From Coriobacteriaceae bacterium (GTDB lineage Bacteria; Actinomycetota; Coriobacteriia; Coriobacteriales; Coriobacteriaceae), in contig DAJPFV010000001.1 in the NCBI GenBank assembly GCA_025993015.1, positions 558,001 through 622,000 on the forward strand: a stretch of DNA of 64,000 nucleotides. The letters run 5' to 3'. A model generated the notes under the pieces. That model saw only the letters and a list, made by a program, of their open reading frames with translations, ran no database searches and was not told the DNA's origin. This document shows positions 8,256 through 16,800 of this stretch, piece by piece. Both the position numbers and the translations under genes were made by a program. Positions within the stretch are counted from its first letter, which is position 1. The number at the start of each line of letters is the position of its first letter.

Positions 8256-9356
8256 TTACTCATCCATAAGGTAGTAGTGACCCAGCGCGTCGGCACCCAG
8301 GATGGCGTTGGCGACCATCTCAGGCGTCACCTCAAACGGCATGTTGCACATGGTGTCCTCGGGCGCGCACGCGGCCTCGGCAACAATCATAGCCTTCTCA
8401 CGCGTAACCTCGGCAACGCCAAGTTCCTTCATCGTGACCGGCAGGCCCAGCTCAATGCAGAAGCCCAAGACTTCCTCGAGCTTCTCGGTCGGGGCATCCT
8501 CGAGTACCAGCTGGACGATGGTGCCGAAGGCGACCTTCTCGCCGTGATACATGCCATGGCACTCGGGCAGCATCGTCAAACCGTTGTGGATGGCATGAGC
8601 AGCAGCAAGGCCTGAGCTCTCAAAGCCAATGCCCGAAAGCAGCGTGTTGGCCTCAATGATGTGCTCGACGGCAGGCGTGAGCGCACCCTTCCCCAACGCA
8701 ACCTTGGCCTTAACGCCATCGGCCATGAGCGTCTCATAGCAGAGCTTGGCGAGCGCCAGACCAGCCATACCGCCCTTGCCGCCGGCGCAGGTGCCGCCGT
8801 CGGCATCATGCGTCGCCTGGGCCTCGAAATAGGTTGCGAGCGCATCGCCCATACCGGAAACCGTCAGGCGCACCGGGCTCGCCGCGATAACCGTCGTATC
8901 CATAAGGACGATATTGGGATTTGCCTTAAGGAAGAGGTACTTGTCGAACTGGCCGTCGTCGGTGTAGAGCACCGAAAGTGCCGAGCACGGGGCATCGGTC
9001 GAAGCAATGGTGGGACAAATGATAACCGGGGACTCCAGGTAATAGGCGACGGCCTTCGCGGTGTCGAGGATCTTGCCGCCACCGACGCCGACGATGATGT
9101 CGCAACCGTTGTCGCGAGCGAGCGCAACCAGGCGATCGACCTCGCCCTTGGAGCACTCGCCGTTAAAGTCCTCAAACAGCAGCTCGGCCTTAGCCTCAGC
9201 AAAACCGCCCTCGATCTTGGCACCGACGCGCTTCTTGCCCGAAGGCGTCACGATGACGAGGGCCTTAGCGCCGAGCGGCTCAACGTAAGAGCCGAGCTTG
9301 GCGAGCTCGTCCGGACCCTGGATGTACTTGCTGGGGCTATTGAAAATTGCAGCCAA
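8256..9356 (-). CDS. gldA: glycerol dehydrogenase
   Basis: It oxidises glycerol to dihydroxyacetone with NAD, or works in reverse. The 366-residue length fits the family. It shows GVGGGKILDTAKAVA for NAD binding and the Zn ligands in TDAPCSALSVLY (Asp), SSGLAAAHAIHNGLT (His) and ECHGMYHGEKVAFGT (His). The N-terminus FNSPSKYIQGPDEL is typical of GldA. A hairpin follows the gene, and a divergent paralogue lies next. Together with the third dehydrogenase upstream it suggests a locus for anaerobic polyol or alcohol metabolism. Confidence 0.93.
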   Translation of the reverse strand: MAAIFNSPSKYIQGPDELAKLGSYVEPLGAKALVIVTPSGKKRVGAKIEGGFAEAKAELLFEDFNGECSKGEVDRLVALARDNGCDIIVGVGGGKILDTAKAVAYYLESPVIICPTIASTDAPCSALSVLYTDDGQFDKYLFLKANPNIVLMDTTVIAASPVRLTVSGMGDALATYFEAQATHDADGGTCAGGKGGMAGLALAKLCYETLMADGVKAKVALGKGALTPAVEHIIEANTLLSGIGFESSGLAAAHAIHNGLTMLPECHGMYHGEKVAFGTIVQLVLEDAPTEKLEEVLGFCIELGLPVTMKELGVAEVTREKAMIVAEAACAPEDTMCNMPFEVTPEMVANAILGADALGHYYLMDE

Positions 9357-9370
9357 AACTATCCCATTCT

Positions 9371-9412
9371 CTAAAAAAGAAAGGGGCTCCGTACGGATAC
9401 GTGCGGAGCCCC
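9371..9412 (-). terminator. strong rho-independent terminator after the long alcohol dehydrogenase
   Basis: A GGGGCTCCGTAC stem (9383-9394 with 9401-9412) and, in the minus direction, a T-rich tract (TTTCTTTTTT) directly after it make a classic terminator 22 bp beyond the stop codon at 9435. Confidence 0.85.
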
Positions 9413-9434
9413 TCGTTACGATAACAAGAGTCGA

Positions 9435-10658
9435 TTAGAAATCGATGTCGGTGTCGTAGTAGCAGGCCTTGAGGATCTTCTCGAAGTCGGCAGCCTTGGT
9501 CTCACGCGGGTTCTCGGGCGTGCAGGCGTCCTGCTCGGCGTTCGCGGCGATCTCGGGCAGCTTGGCGAGGAACTCCTCCTCGGAAACCATCTGCGGGTTC
9601 TCGGCGTCGACCTTCACGCCACCATTCGCGTAATCCTTGATGGACTGCGGAATGTTGAGCTGGTCGTTGAGGTCGCGAATCTTCTGGACGAGTGCGGCGA
9701 TGAGCTCCTCGTTGGTCTCGCCGGGAAGGTGCAGGATCTCCTTGGCCACGTAAGCGTAACGCTCGGCAGCACGCGGGTCCTTGGAGTTCCACTGGATGAC
9801 CTTGCCCAGGTACATGGCGTTAGCAGCACCGTGGATGATGTGGCCGTTCTCAAAGGCAGCACCGGTCTTGTGAGCCATGGAGTGAACGATGCCAAGCAGG
9901 CCCGAGGAGAAGGCGATACCGGCGATGCACTGAGCCTCGTGCATGTGCTGACGGGCCTCATGGTCGCCAGCATAGGACTTGGGCAGCCACTCGACGATCT
10001 CGCGGATGCCGTGCAGAGCGTTGGCGTCGGTGAACATAGAGGCGCAGGTGGAAACGTAGGCCTCCATGCAGTGGGTCAGAGCATCCATGCCGGTGTGAGC
10101 GCACAGCTTGGCGGGCATGGTGTAGGTGAGCTCGGGGTCGACGATGGCGACATCAGGGGTGATGTTGAAGTCGGCCAGCGGGTACTTGATGCCCTTGGCG
10201 TAGTCGGTAATGACGGAGAACGCGGTGACCTCGGTAGCGGTGCCGGAGGTAGAGGAGATGGCGCAGAAATGAGCCTTCTGACGCAGCTCGGGGAAGCTGA
10301 ACGGCTGGATGATGTTATCGAAGGACTCCTCGGGATACTCGTAGAAGACCCACATGGCCTTAGCGGCATCGATGGGCGAGCCGCCACCGATGGCGATAAT
10401 CCAGTCGGGCTCGAACTCGCGCATGGCCTCGGCGCCCTTCATGACCGTCTCGATGGACGGGTCGGACTCGACGCCCTCGAACAGCTTGACCTCGAAGCCG
10501 CCTTCCTTAAGGTCGTTCTCGACGTCCTGCAGGAACCCGCCGCGGCGCATAGAGCTGCCGCCAGAAACGATGATGGCCTTCTTGCCCTTGAGGTTCTTCA
10601 CCTCGTGGCGAGCGCCCTCACCAAAGTACAGATCGCGAGGATTGGTAAAACGTCCCAT
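9435..10658 (-). CDS. iron-containing alcohol dehydrogenase
   Basis: A 407-residue group III alcohol dehydrogenase. It has the NAD-binding stretch IAIGGGSPIDAAKAMW, the substrate-site TSGTATEVTAFSVI, and metal ligands in HTGMDALTHCMEAYVST, GIVHSMAHKTGA and NGHIIHGAANA. This pattern fits NAD(P)-dependent butanol, 1,3-propanediol or 4-hydroxybutyrate dehydrogenases; the substrate cannot be named. ATG 10658 follows GGAGG with 6-nt spacing and matches the family start (MGRFTNPRDLYFGEGA). It has its own terminator and a long upstream region, so it is probably separately regulated from gldA. Confidence 0.9.
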   Translation of the reverse strand: MGRFTNPRDLYFGEGARHEVKNLKGKKAIIVSGGSSMRRGGFLQDVENDLKEGGFEVKLFEGVESDPSIETVMKGAEAMREFEPDWIIAIGGGSPIDAAKAMWVFYEYPEESFDNIIQPFSFPELRQKAHFCAISSTSGTATEVTAFSVITDYAKGIKYPLADFNITPDVAIVDPELTYTMPAKLCAHTGMDALTHCMEAYVSTCASMFTDANALHGIREIVEWLPKSYAGDHEARQHMHEAQCIAGIAFSSGLLGIVHSMAHKTGAAFENGHIIHGAANAMYLGKVIQWNSKDPRAAERYAYVAKEILHLPGETNEELIAALVQKIRDLNDQLNIPQSIKDYANGGVKVDAENPQMVSEEEFLAKLPEIAANAEQDACTPENPRETKAADFEKILKACYYDTDIDF

Positions 10659-11158
10659 ACTGTGCCTCCTAAACAAGCCCCTCTTAGACTTGCGTATATA
10701 ACGGAGCACCCAATTGGCTCCGTTAGGACCGGTTTGCGCGTTGCCGGCGATGACAATGCGCGATGTCTAAACGTCTCAACGCTCAGACAAACACTATTTT
10801 ACCGTTCTGGTTGGTCAGTTATTCACCTAAAGCCGCCAATGATGAAACGTTTTTTCTATCCCTGAAGACCCTTGTGCGGCATTCATACTCCCAAGCTGGG
10901 CAAACGTTTTATCAAGGTTGACCACATATCCCGGGCAGGACGGTGCCCCTCCAAAATATGCACCGTTCGCCGCCAAAAATCGACCGTTTGCGGCACCGTG
11001 ATACCACTCGGTCGTCCAAGGTGCCGACATTTGTGCGACATCCGTCTTCGTGGTGCAAAGGTGCAAGTCCAAGTGCGGCACCCCCGGTGTGCCACATGCG
11101 GGTAAACTAGAACCTTATATAGAAACATTTGAACCCTAACCGCAGCAAAGGAGGCCCC
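10659..11158. other. 500-bp intergenic region between divergent genes
   Basis: I see no convincing gene here. It must hold the divergent promoters of the alcohol dehydrogenase (minus) and the helical-repeat pair (plus). It contains several GTGCGGCA/TGCGGCAC words (near 10873, 10990, 11074), and 11066-11101 resembles, in reverse complement, the hairpin at 29895-29930. The strand orientation of any regulatory use is unclear. Confidence 0.4.
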
Positions 11159-12235
11159 ATGGCATTCGATCCCATTCAAGAGGATTGCCATCGCCTCGTT
11201 CTTGAGGCCTTGCGCCGCGACAATATCCCGCTCACCGACGGTGCTGCCGTAGAGCGTCTGATGGAACAATTCACCCGCAACCCCGCACCGCTCATCGTGC
11301 ACGACCGCGACCGCGCCGGGCACCTCATTGCCAAGGTGGTCGAGGCTGTCGACTACCGCATTCCCTTTATCCCTGACGATACCCAGGCAGAGCAAGAAGA
11401 GGCAGCTGCCGAGAACATGCTCCGCGAGGCAGCCGCACTCGACCCGGCCAACTGGGATGCCCAGCGCATGCTGACGGCGCTCACCGCCGAATCCAACGAG
11501 GAATACGTGCAGTATCTGGTGTCCAAGTGCGACGAGGTGGAGCACGATCTGGCGCTCAAGACCGCCTCGGCGCAGGACCCCTACGAGCGCGAGGCCGCTG
11601 GCGACCTTATGCGCCGCCCCTACCTGCGCTGGCTTGCCGCCCTTGCATCGCGCGCCCTCATTAGCGGCCGCTATCGCATGTCGCTCGAAGCCGCAAACCG
11701 CAGTCTCGACTTTGCCCCCAACGATCCCGCCGGCGTCCGCCACACCGCAATGCTCGCCATGGCAAAGCTCGAATACCCCGCCGAGGAGCTCAAACGGTTT
11801 CGCTCTGCACACTCCGTCCCCTATCTCGCCAACACGCCGCTGCGCCGTCGTCCCAAGGACGCGGAGCGCGACTTGGACCCATGGACGCTCATCGCGCTGA
11901 TGAGCGCTGCCTGGCGCGAGCTGGACTACGAGGGCGCCGAGCACTATTTGCGCATCCTCGCACGCTCGTGCCCGCACGCGGCCGAGGCACTCTACTTCCA
12001 AACCGAGTTTCCCGATGGCGTCTATGCCCGCGTCAACGTGGGTGCGGGCTCCACCGACGAGCTTGTCCTTGCGCTGTCCGAGGCGACGCCGGTGCTGCAG
12101 GAGGGTCTGGGCGCCCCCGACAACGCCAGCTTTGCCGCCTGGGTCGCCACCAACGACATCGTGCGTTCCCAGATCGACGAGCGCATCCTGCGCGCGGCCG
12201 AGCAGGGGCTTCCATTTAAGGGAGGAGACCTCTAA
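11159..12235 (+). CDS. TPR-like helical protein, first of a related pair
   Basis: I do not recognise a named family. The 358-residue soluble protein is almost entirely helical with TPR-like units, for example residues about 90-115 (NMLREAAALDPANWDAQRML) and about 175-200 (YRMSLEAANRSLDFAPNDPA). It shares with the next protein a middle repeat and a Pro/Arg-rich segment followed by DPW. The ATG at 11159 follows AAAGGAGG. Its stop overlaps the next start (TAATG), so translation is coupled. Proteins like this are usually scaffolds. The MurT-GatD gene follows in the same direction. Confidence 0.7.
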   Translation: MAFDPIQEDCHRLVLEALRRDNIPLTDGAAVERLMEQFTRNPAPLIVHDRDRAGHLIAKVVEAVDYRIPFIPDDTQAEQEEAAAENMLREAAALDPANWDAQRMLTALTAESNEEYVQYLVSKCDEVEHDLALKTASAQDPYEREAAGDLMRRPYLRWLAALASRALISGRYRMSLEAANRSLDFAPNDPAGVRHTAMLAMAKLEYPAEELKRFRSAHSVPYLANTPLRRRPKDAERDLDPWTLIALMSAAWRELDYEGAEHYLRILARSCPHAAEALYFQTEFPDGVYARVNVGAGSTDELVLALSEATPVLQEGLGAPDNASFAAWVATNDIVRSQIDERILRAAEQGLPFKGGDL

Positions 12236-13278
12236 TGGATCCGAGCGTCTACATCCCCGCCTATCTGGAGCGAACCTATCTGGCGTCGCACCCCGAACTC
12301 ACCGATGCAGCACGCGAGCTTGTCCATAACGACATTAGCGCGAATCCTCAAAAGTATGCGCAGTCCGAGCATGCCCAAGCGCTGCTGTCCTATGCCGGTG
12401 TTCATCGCCACCTGCTCGACGAGCTCCATCGCATCGAGGACATGGGCAGCGACGAGGAGTTCGAGCAGACGCGCAATCGTCTGTTCGACGACATGCGCGA
12501 TGAGCTGCTAAAGATCGTCCGCATCGATGCGCATGTCCTCGACGCACAGCTGCTCGCCATCATCCTGGCCGACACGCCCGTTGACGCCTGCCTGGGTGAC
12601 CTGATGAAGCTTGAGGCGACCACGGCCGATTACCTGCAGCAAAGCGTGCCCGGGTTCGACATGGAAGCCCCGCACTACTGGGCCAATAATGTTTTGGCCG
12701 ACGGTGTCACTGCAGCAGACCTTACCGTGAGCGAGCCGGCTCTTATCGGGTGGCTTCACACACTCGATGCCATCTCGCAGCTGTGCATGGCGAGCGCCCG
12801 CTACCGCGCTGCCGCCAACTACGCCCGCCGTGTTCTTAAGGCGGAAGGCTACCCCACCCGAGCCGCAGGCACCGTGCTGCTCGCCCTTGCTCGCTTGGAA
12901 GACGAAGACGGCTTTTTTGCCCTAGCCCACCAGCTCGAGGAGCAGATGGGAGCCGATGCCCTCGAGAACTCCCCCTGGTACCTACTCGCCCGCACGATTC
13001 TGCTGTTCAAAACAAACAAGATGCGCCCGGCGACACGCGCGCTGCGCGAGTTTGCCAACCGTTGCGAGGGCGGTGCGTTCTTCTTACTGAACCCCATGTA
13101 CCAGACGCCGTACCTTCCCTGCCGACCCGAGCCGCGCGATCCCTGGGATCTTTCGCACCAGGCCGTTTGGGAAGCGGACGGTATTATCTCGGACACTCCC
13201 GACTTTGCTCCCTGGGCCAATGCCTGTGAAGACGTGTCACAGCTTGCCCAGGAATTTGCGCGCCGCTACGGTTTTTAG
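12235..13278 (+). CDS. TPR-like helical protein, second of a related pair
   Basis: The 347-residue protein looks like a diverged paralogue of its upstream neighbour: AAANYARRVLKAEGYPTRAA matches the neighbour's AANRSLDFAPNDPAG unit, and both end their helical core with a PYL...RDPW segment. It is soluble and Glu/Asp-rich. The start codon shares one base with the previous stop. It lies 45 bp before murT-gatD, so the three genes are probably one operon, and a role near cell wall amidation is possible. Function unknown. Confidence 0.7.
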   Translation: MDPSVYIPAYLERTYLASHPELTDAARELVHNDISANPQKYAQSEHAQALLSYAGVHRHLLDELHRIEDMGSDEEFEQTRNRLFDDMRDELLKIVRIDAHVLDAQLLAIILADTPVDACLGDLMKLEATTADYLQQSVPGFDMEAPHYWANNVLADGVTAADLTVSEPALIGWLHTLDAISQLCMASARYRAAANYARRVLKAEGYPTRAAGTVLLALARLEDEDGFFALAHQLEEQMGADALENSPWYLLARTILLFKTNKMRPATRALREFANRCEGGAFFLLNPMYQTPYLPCRPEPRDPWDLSHQAVWEADGIISDTPDFAPWANACEDVSQLAQEFARRYGF

Positions 13279-13323
13279 TGACGCACTCGACCCGACCATG
13301 TCGTTTACGTTAGGAACGATTTC

Positions 13324-15501
13324 ATGAACCTCCGCTCATCTCTCGCCTGTACCTCGAGCGATATCGCTCGCTGGGGACTGCGCTCTGTCCTAAAACGCCA
13401 GGGCGGCGTACTCCCCGGCCGCATCGCCATGAAGATCGACCCCGAGCTGCTAAGCGACCTCGCCGGCCTTGTCGACCGCAGCGTGGTGATTACGGGTACT
13501 AATGGCAAGACCACCACCTCCAACCTCATCGCCGACGCCGTTGCCGCCAGCGGCGCCACCGTGGTATGCAACCGCGCCGGCAACAACATGGAGCCGGGCG
13601 TGGTGGGTGCACTGCTCGAGGCGCGCAGCGGCCTCAAGCGAGCCGGCGGCGGCAAGCGCGTGGGCGTTTTTGAATGCGATGAGCTCTACACCGTGCGCGT
13701 CCTGCCCAAGCTCAAGCCGACGTACTTCGTGCTGCTCAACCTGTTCCGCGACCAGCTGGATCGCTATGGCGAGATCGATCACACCCAGGAGGTCATCGCC
13801 CATGCGTTGGAGCTCTCTCCGGCAACAACGCTCATCTACAACGCAGACGACCCGCTGTGTGCCGCGATCGCCGCACGCGTTCCCAATGCAAACATCGCCT
13901 TTGGCATCGACGGCGCCACCGACACCGAGTCTGACCGCATTAGCGACTCTCGCTTTTGCTCGCAGTGCAACGCCCCGTTGGAGTACGACTATGTGCAGTA
14001 TGGTCAACTCGGCGCCTACCATTGCCCCTCGTGCGGTTGGGCACGCCCCGCACTGGTCCGCCGCGTGACGGGCGTGGAGCTCGGCTGCGACGGCTACGAC
14101 TTTGACCTGGTCTTTGGATCTGCGCCCGACGCGGCTGCCGCACACATCGCCACACGCTACAACGGCCTGTACATGGTCTACAACGTTGCCGCCGCCTTCT
14201 TTGCCGCGCACGAGTTGGGCGTGGATACGGCGCACCTGCAGCCCACGCTCGATGCCTACGTCCCCGCCGGCGGACGCATGGGCCGCTGGGATATCGCCGG
14301 CCGCACCGTCGAGGCCAACCTGGCTAAGAATCCCGTGGGCTTCGATCGCCAGATCCAGTCCATTAAGACGGCGGGCGGCAGGCTCTGTGCTTTCTTCCTC
14401 AACGACAACGACGCCGACGGCCACGATGTCTCGTGGATCTACGACGTCGACTTCGAGCGCATCGCCGACACACCGGGTCTTGTCGCCTTTGCCGGAGGCA
14501 CGCGTGCGCACGACATGCAGGTACGCCTCAAGTACGCCGGCATCGATGCCGCGATTATCTCGGACGTCGCGCAGGCAATTGGCGCCGTTGCGGATGAAGC
14601 CGCAGGCGACACTTTCTATGCCGTCGCCAACTACACGGCCTTCCCGCCGCTGGTCAAAGAACTCGATGGGCTGAAGGGTGCCGATGCAGCCACGGTTGCT
14701 GCCCGCGCTGCAACGTGTGCCGATGGCAGTGCCGTCCCCGTCGGCATCGCGCCAGTCGAGCTTTCGCGCCCGCTGCGCATCGTCTACCTGTACCCCGATG
14801 CCCTCAACCTCTACGGCGACGGCGGCAACGTTATCGCCCTCGAGCGTCGCTGCGCCTGGCGCGGCATCCCCGTTCGCGTGGACGAGGTCCGTATGGGCGA
14901 GTCACTCGATCTCACCGATGCCGATATCGTCATGATGGGTGGCGGCTCCGACCGCGACCAGCTAGCCGTGGCACACGAGCTGCTCGCCCAAAAAGACAAG
15001 GTCGCATCCTATGTTGAGGATGGCGGCTCGCTGCTCGCCATCTGTGGCAGCTATCAGCTGCTCGGCCGTTCGTACTATATGGGCGAGGATCGCATTGAGG
15101 GTCTGGGGGTCATTGCCGCCGAAACCGTACGCGGCTCCGACCGCCTGATCGGCAACGTAGCCGTCAAAACCGACCTGGCACCTGAGCCCTTTGTGGGATT
15201 CGAGAACCATGGCGGCCGCACGCTTTTGGACGCCGATGCCACGCCGCTCGGAACGTCCGTCGTCACGGGCACCGGCAACAACGGCGACGATGGCTTTGAG
15301 GGCCTGATCTACAAGGGCGTCATCGGCACGTACCTGCATGGCCCGGCGCTGCCCAAGAACCCCGAGCTCGCCGACTGGTTGATCGCCCATGCCCTCGAGC
15401 GCCGTGGCGATGCACAGGCCGCCGCCCTGCTGCCGCTCAAGCCCCTCGACGACACCTACGAGCACGCCGCCCACGACGCCGCCATGAAGCTCCTCCCCTA
15501 G
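13324..15501 (+). CDS. MurT-GatD fusion, lipid II isoglutaminyl synthase
   Basis: MurT and GatD normally form a two-subunit enzyme that amidates D-Glu of lipid II to D-isoglutamine. Here both are in one 725-residue chain. Residues about 1-475 are MurT-like: ATP loop GTNGKTTTSN (57-66), a four-Cys zinc ribbon (CSQCNAPLEY...YHCPSCGW, about 211-238) and the DUF1727 end. Residues about 482-725 are GatD-like: YLYPDALNLYGDGGN start, nucleophile Cys574 in LLAICGSYQ and His672 in GTYLHGP. No stop or frameshift separates them. The gene ends just before a hairpin. It should act at the inner membrane face. Confidence 0.93.
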   Translation: MNLRSSLACTSSDIARWGLRSVLKRQGGVLPGRIAMKIDPELLSDLAGLVDRSVVITGTNGKTTTSNLIADAVAASGATVVCNRAGNNMEPGVVGALLEARSGLKRAGGGKRVGVFECDELYTVRVLPKLKPTYFVLLNLFRDQLDRYGEIDHTQEVIAHALELSPATTLIYNADDPLCAAIAARVPNANIAFGIDGATDTESDRISDSRFCSQCNAPLEYDYVQYGQLGAYHCPSCGWARPALVRRVTGVELGCDGYDFDLVFGSAPDAAAAHIATRYNGLYMVYNVAAAFFAAHELGVDTAHLQPTLDAYVPAGGRMGRWDIAGRTVEANLAKNPVGFDRQIQSIKTAGGRLCAFFLNDNDADGHDVSWIYDVDFERIADTPGLVAFAGGTRAHDMQVRLKYAGIDAAIISDVAQAIGAVADEAAGDTFYAVANYTAFPPLVKELDGLKGADAATVAARAATCADGSAVPVGIAPVELSRPLRIVYLYPDALNLYGDGGNVIALERRCAWRGIPVRVDEVRMGESLDLTDADIVMMGGGSDRDQLAVAHELLAQKDKVASYVEDGGSLLAICGSYQLLGRSYYMGEDRIEGLGVIAAETVRGSDRLIGNVAVKTDLAPEPFVGFENHGGRTLLDADATPLGTSVVTGTGNNGDDGFEGLIYKGVIGTYLHGPALPKNPELADWLIAHALERRGDAQAAALLPLKPLDDTYEHAAHDAAMKLLP

Positions 15502-15508
15502 CACCTCA

Positions 15509-15546
15509 CCACCACAAAGGGGACAGGCACCTTTGTGGTGGTTTTT
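15509..15546 (+). terminator. hairpin with T-tract after murT-gatD
   Basis: A 12-bp stem CCACCACAAAGG (15509-15520 with 15530-15541) is followed by TTTTT. The stem and the loop GGACAGGCA are almost identical to a hairpin behind the sortase gene (58211-58243, minus strand). Confidence 0.8.
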
Positions 15547-15601
15547 CAGTTTGCCAACGATATGTGAACGGCTAAAAAAGTCTGCTATACTCTTTCCCGC
15601 T

Positions 15602-15678
15602 GTCCCCATCGTCTAGCGGCCAAGGACGCCACCCTTTCAAGGTGGATATCGCGGGTTCGAATCCCGCTGGGGGCACCA
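15602..15678 (+). tRNA. tRNA-Glu (anticodon TTC)
   Basis: The acceptor stem GTCCCCA pairs with TGGGGGC, the anticodon stem CCACC/GGTGG holds the loop CTTTCAA with anticodon TTC at 15636-15638, and the T-arm is GCGGGTTCGAATCCCGC. The CCA end is encoded. The 3' half from the anticodon loop onward is the left attachment site of an integrated element, which leaves the tRNA intact. Confidence 0.97.
15634..15678 (+). repeat. attL, 45-bp att core
   Basis: This runs from the anticodon loop to the CCA end of tRNA-Glu and is identical to 20798-20842. Confidence 0.92.
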
Positions 15679-15740
15679 CAGCATTTGAGCAGGTCAAGGT
15701 GTGTTTTTCGTCTTGGCCTGTTTTCGTTTTTAGGGGCTTG

Positions 15741-15794
15741 CCGCAAAATGCGCCGCAAAATCGCCGCAAAACTCCGCCGCAAACGCGCCGCAAA
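15741..15794 (+). repeat. five CCGCAAA arm-type sites, left end
   Basis: CCGCAAA occurs at 15741, 15753, 15764, 15777 and 15788, with steps of 11-13 bp, about one helical turn. The same word clusters at the right end of the element. This is the pattern of arm-type sites bound by the N-terminal domain of lambda-like integrases. Confidence 0.7.
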
Positions 15795-15802
15795 TCTCGG
15801 GC

Positions 15803-15937
15803 GGTATCGCCTCGGCACTACGCCGAATCTCCTTTTTTAGGGCTTCGCATTGTTCGCATTGAACGCACCGTCCCGCCTTTTTTGGGGCGTGACATTCTTG
15901 ACATTGAACGCACCGCCCCGCCTTTTTTAGGCTTATG
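15803..15937. repeat. 45-bp imperfect tandem repeats with T6 tracts
   Basis: Units starting near 15803, 15848 and 15893 each contain a CCTTTTTT tract; the last two also share CATTGAACGCACCG. The phased T-tracts could bend DNA near attL. The first unit is degenerate. Confidence 0.55.
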
Positions 15938-15958
15938 AAAGTTATGGTTAACGGCATG

Positions 15959-15984
15959 AAAAGGCCCCGCCGTGGCGGGGCCTG
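15959..15984 (-). terminator. terminator of the element's leftward operon
   Basis: The stem GGCCCCGCC (15963-15971 with 15974-15982) is followed on the minus strand by TTTT. It lies about 10 bp beyond the last gene of the element. Confidence 0.75.
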
Positions 15985-15991
15985 ATGTTGT

Positions 15992-16258
15992 CTAGGGGAC
16001 GGGAACCTCTTTAGCCTCCCCCATCTCAAGCTCGATAGCAGATGGACTCTCGCCTCTGAGGAAAAATGGAATCGGGAAGAAATCAATCCTCCCCGTTTCT
16101 TTGTCGATCGCATACGGAGTGTCGCCCGGGGTCATCTTTCCATCGAAACCGAAACCTACGAACCAATGGTATTTGCCCTCGTATGCGCACACTGGGCCGT
16201 ATCCGTCTACGGCCCCCTCTTCCAGAATCGGCTTTATAGCCTCTTCCAATGTGAGCAT
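15992..16258 (-). CDS. small protein resembling Imm35/YrhB-type immunity domains
   Basis: The 88-residue protein has the pattern YHWFVGFGFDGK, then GDTPYAIDKETGRIDFF, which resembles the 'own-side beta strand, G-D-x-P, D-K-x-T-G' pattern of Imm35-like immunity proteins. The match is from memory of the pattern and is weak. ATG 16258 lies 10 nt after GGGGAGG. It is the last gene of the element, a typical place for cargo. If the guess is right, a toxin partner is not in the window. Confidence 0.55.
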   Translation of the reverse strand: MLTLEEAIKPILEEGAVDGYGPVCAYEGKYHWFVGFGFDGKMTPGDTPYAIDKETGRIDFFPIPFFLRGESPSAIELEMGEAKEVPVP

Positions 16259-16384
16259 AACCGCCAACCTCCCCAATCGCCCGCACTCGGCACGGCACGC
16301 CCGAAACGTCCCGCAGGTAGTGAACGGAGAACCTGCGGAGAGACGTGCCGCCTCGGGAACGGGCGCGCTTGAGCGCCCAAACCC

Positions 16385-16800
16385 CTATTCCTCTGGTAGG
16401 GCTTTGAGGTTCACGCCCCTCACGGGTTCGTACACCTCCACCAGCGTACCCACGAACATTATACCGCCCTCGCCTGCCCGCTTCTTTCCTAGGGGCCTCA
16501 AATCGTCTTTATAGGCCCTATTGTCGTGCGTTAGCAGTACTCGCCCGCCCTCGGCCTCAAACGCCTTAATTCGAGCCAATCGTTGCGTCCTCGGGCTATA
16601 TGGCGGCAACCTGTAAAGCCCTATCTCCCCAACCTCGGGTATGCGAGGAACCCAAACGCCCATCATCCCCGCCGTTAGCGTCGGCTCCATGCAATCGCCC
16701 GTGAGCCACGTAGAGAACGCCCCGTTTCCTCGTCGTGCGGGGATAGACTGCCCTGAGCACCCCCCCCCCGCATCGTTCGGCGTTTCCCGTTCTCGTCCAT
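16385..16800 (-). pseudogene. S24/LexA-like peptidase-domain gene broken at a run of ten G
   Basis: The downstream frame encodes an S24-like domain: GDCMEPTLTAG at the nucleophile position, LARIKAF at the general-base Lys position, and LVEVYEPV near the end. The only well-placed start (ATG 16800 after AAAGAGG; MDENGKRRTM) is out of frame with it. The frames are joined by ten G on the minus strand (16760-16769); eleven G would give a 138-residue protein. With ten, a 43-residue peptide results. The nucleophile is Cys instead of the usual Ser. It may be a sequencing error, a decayed gene or a phase-variable gene. Confidence 0.6.

Noticed and set aside
10990..11101. Possible regulatory array of GTGCGGCA words
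   Set aside because: The words are short and irregularly spaced, and resemble a hairpin elsewhere; too weak for a claimed feature beyond a note.
15598..15940. Possible CRISPR array from the regular CCGCAAA and 45-bp repeats
   Set aside because: Units are 7 bp at 11-13 bp spacing, or 45 bp with no unique spacers; there are no cas genes.
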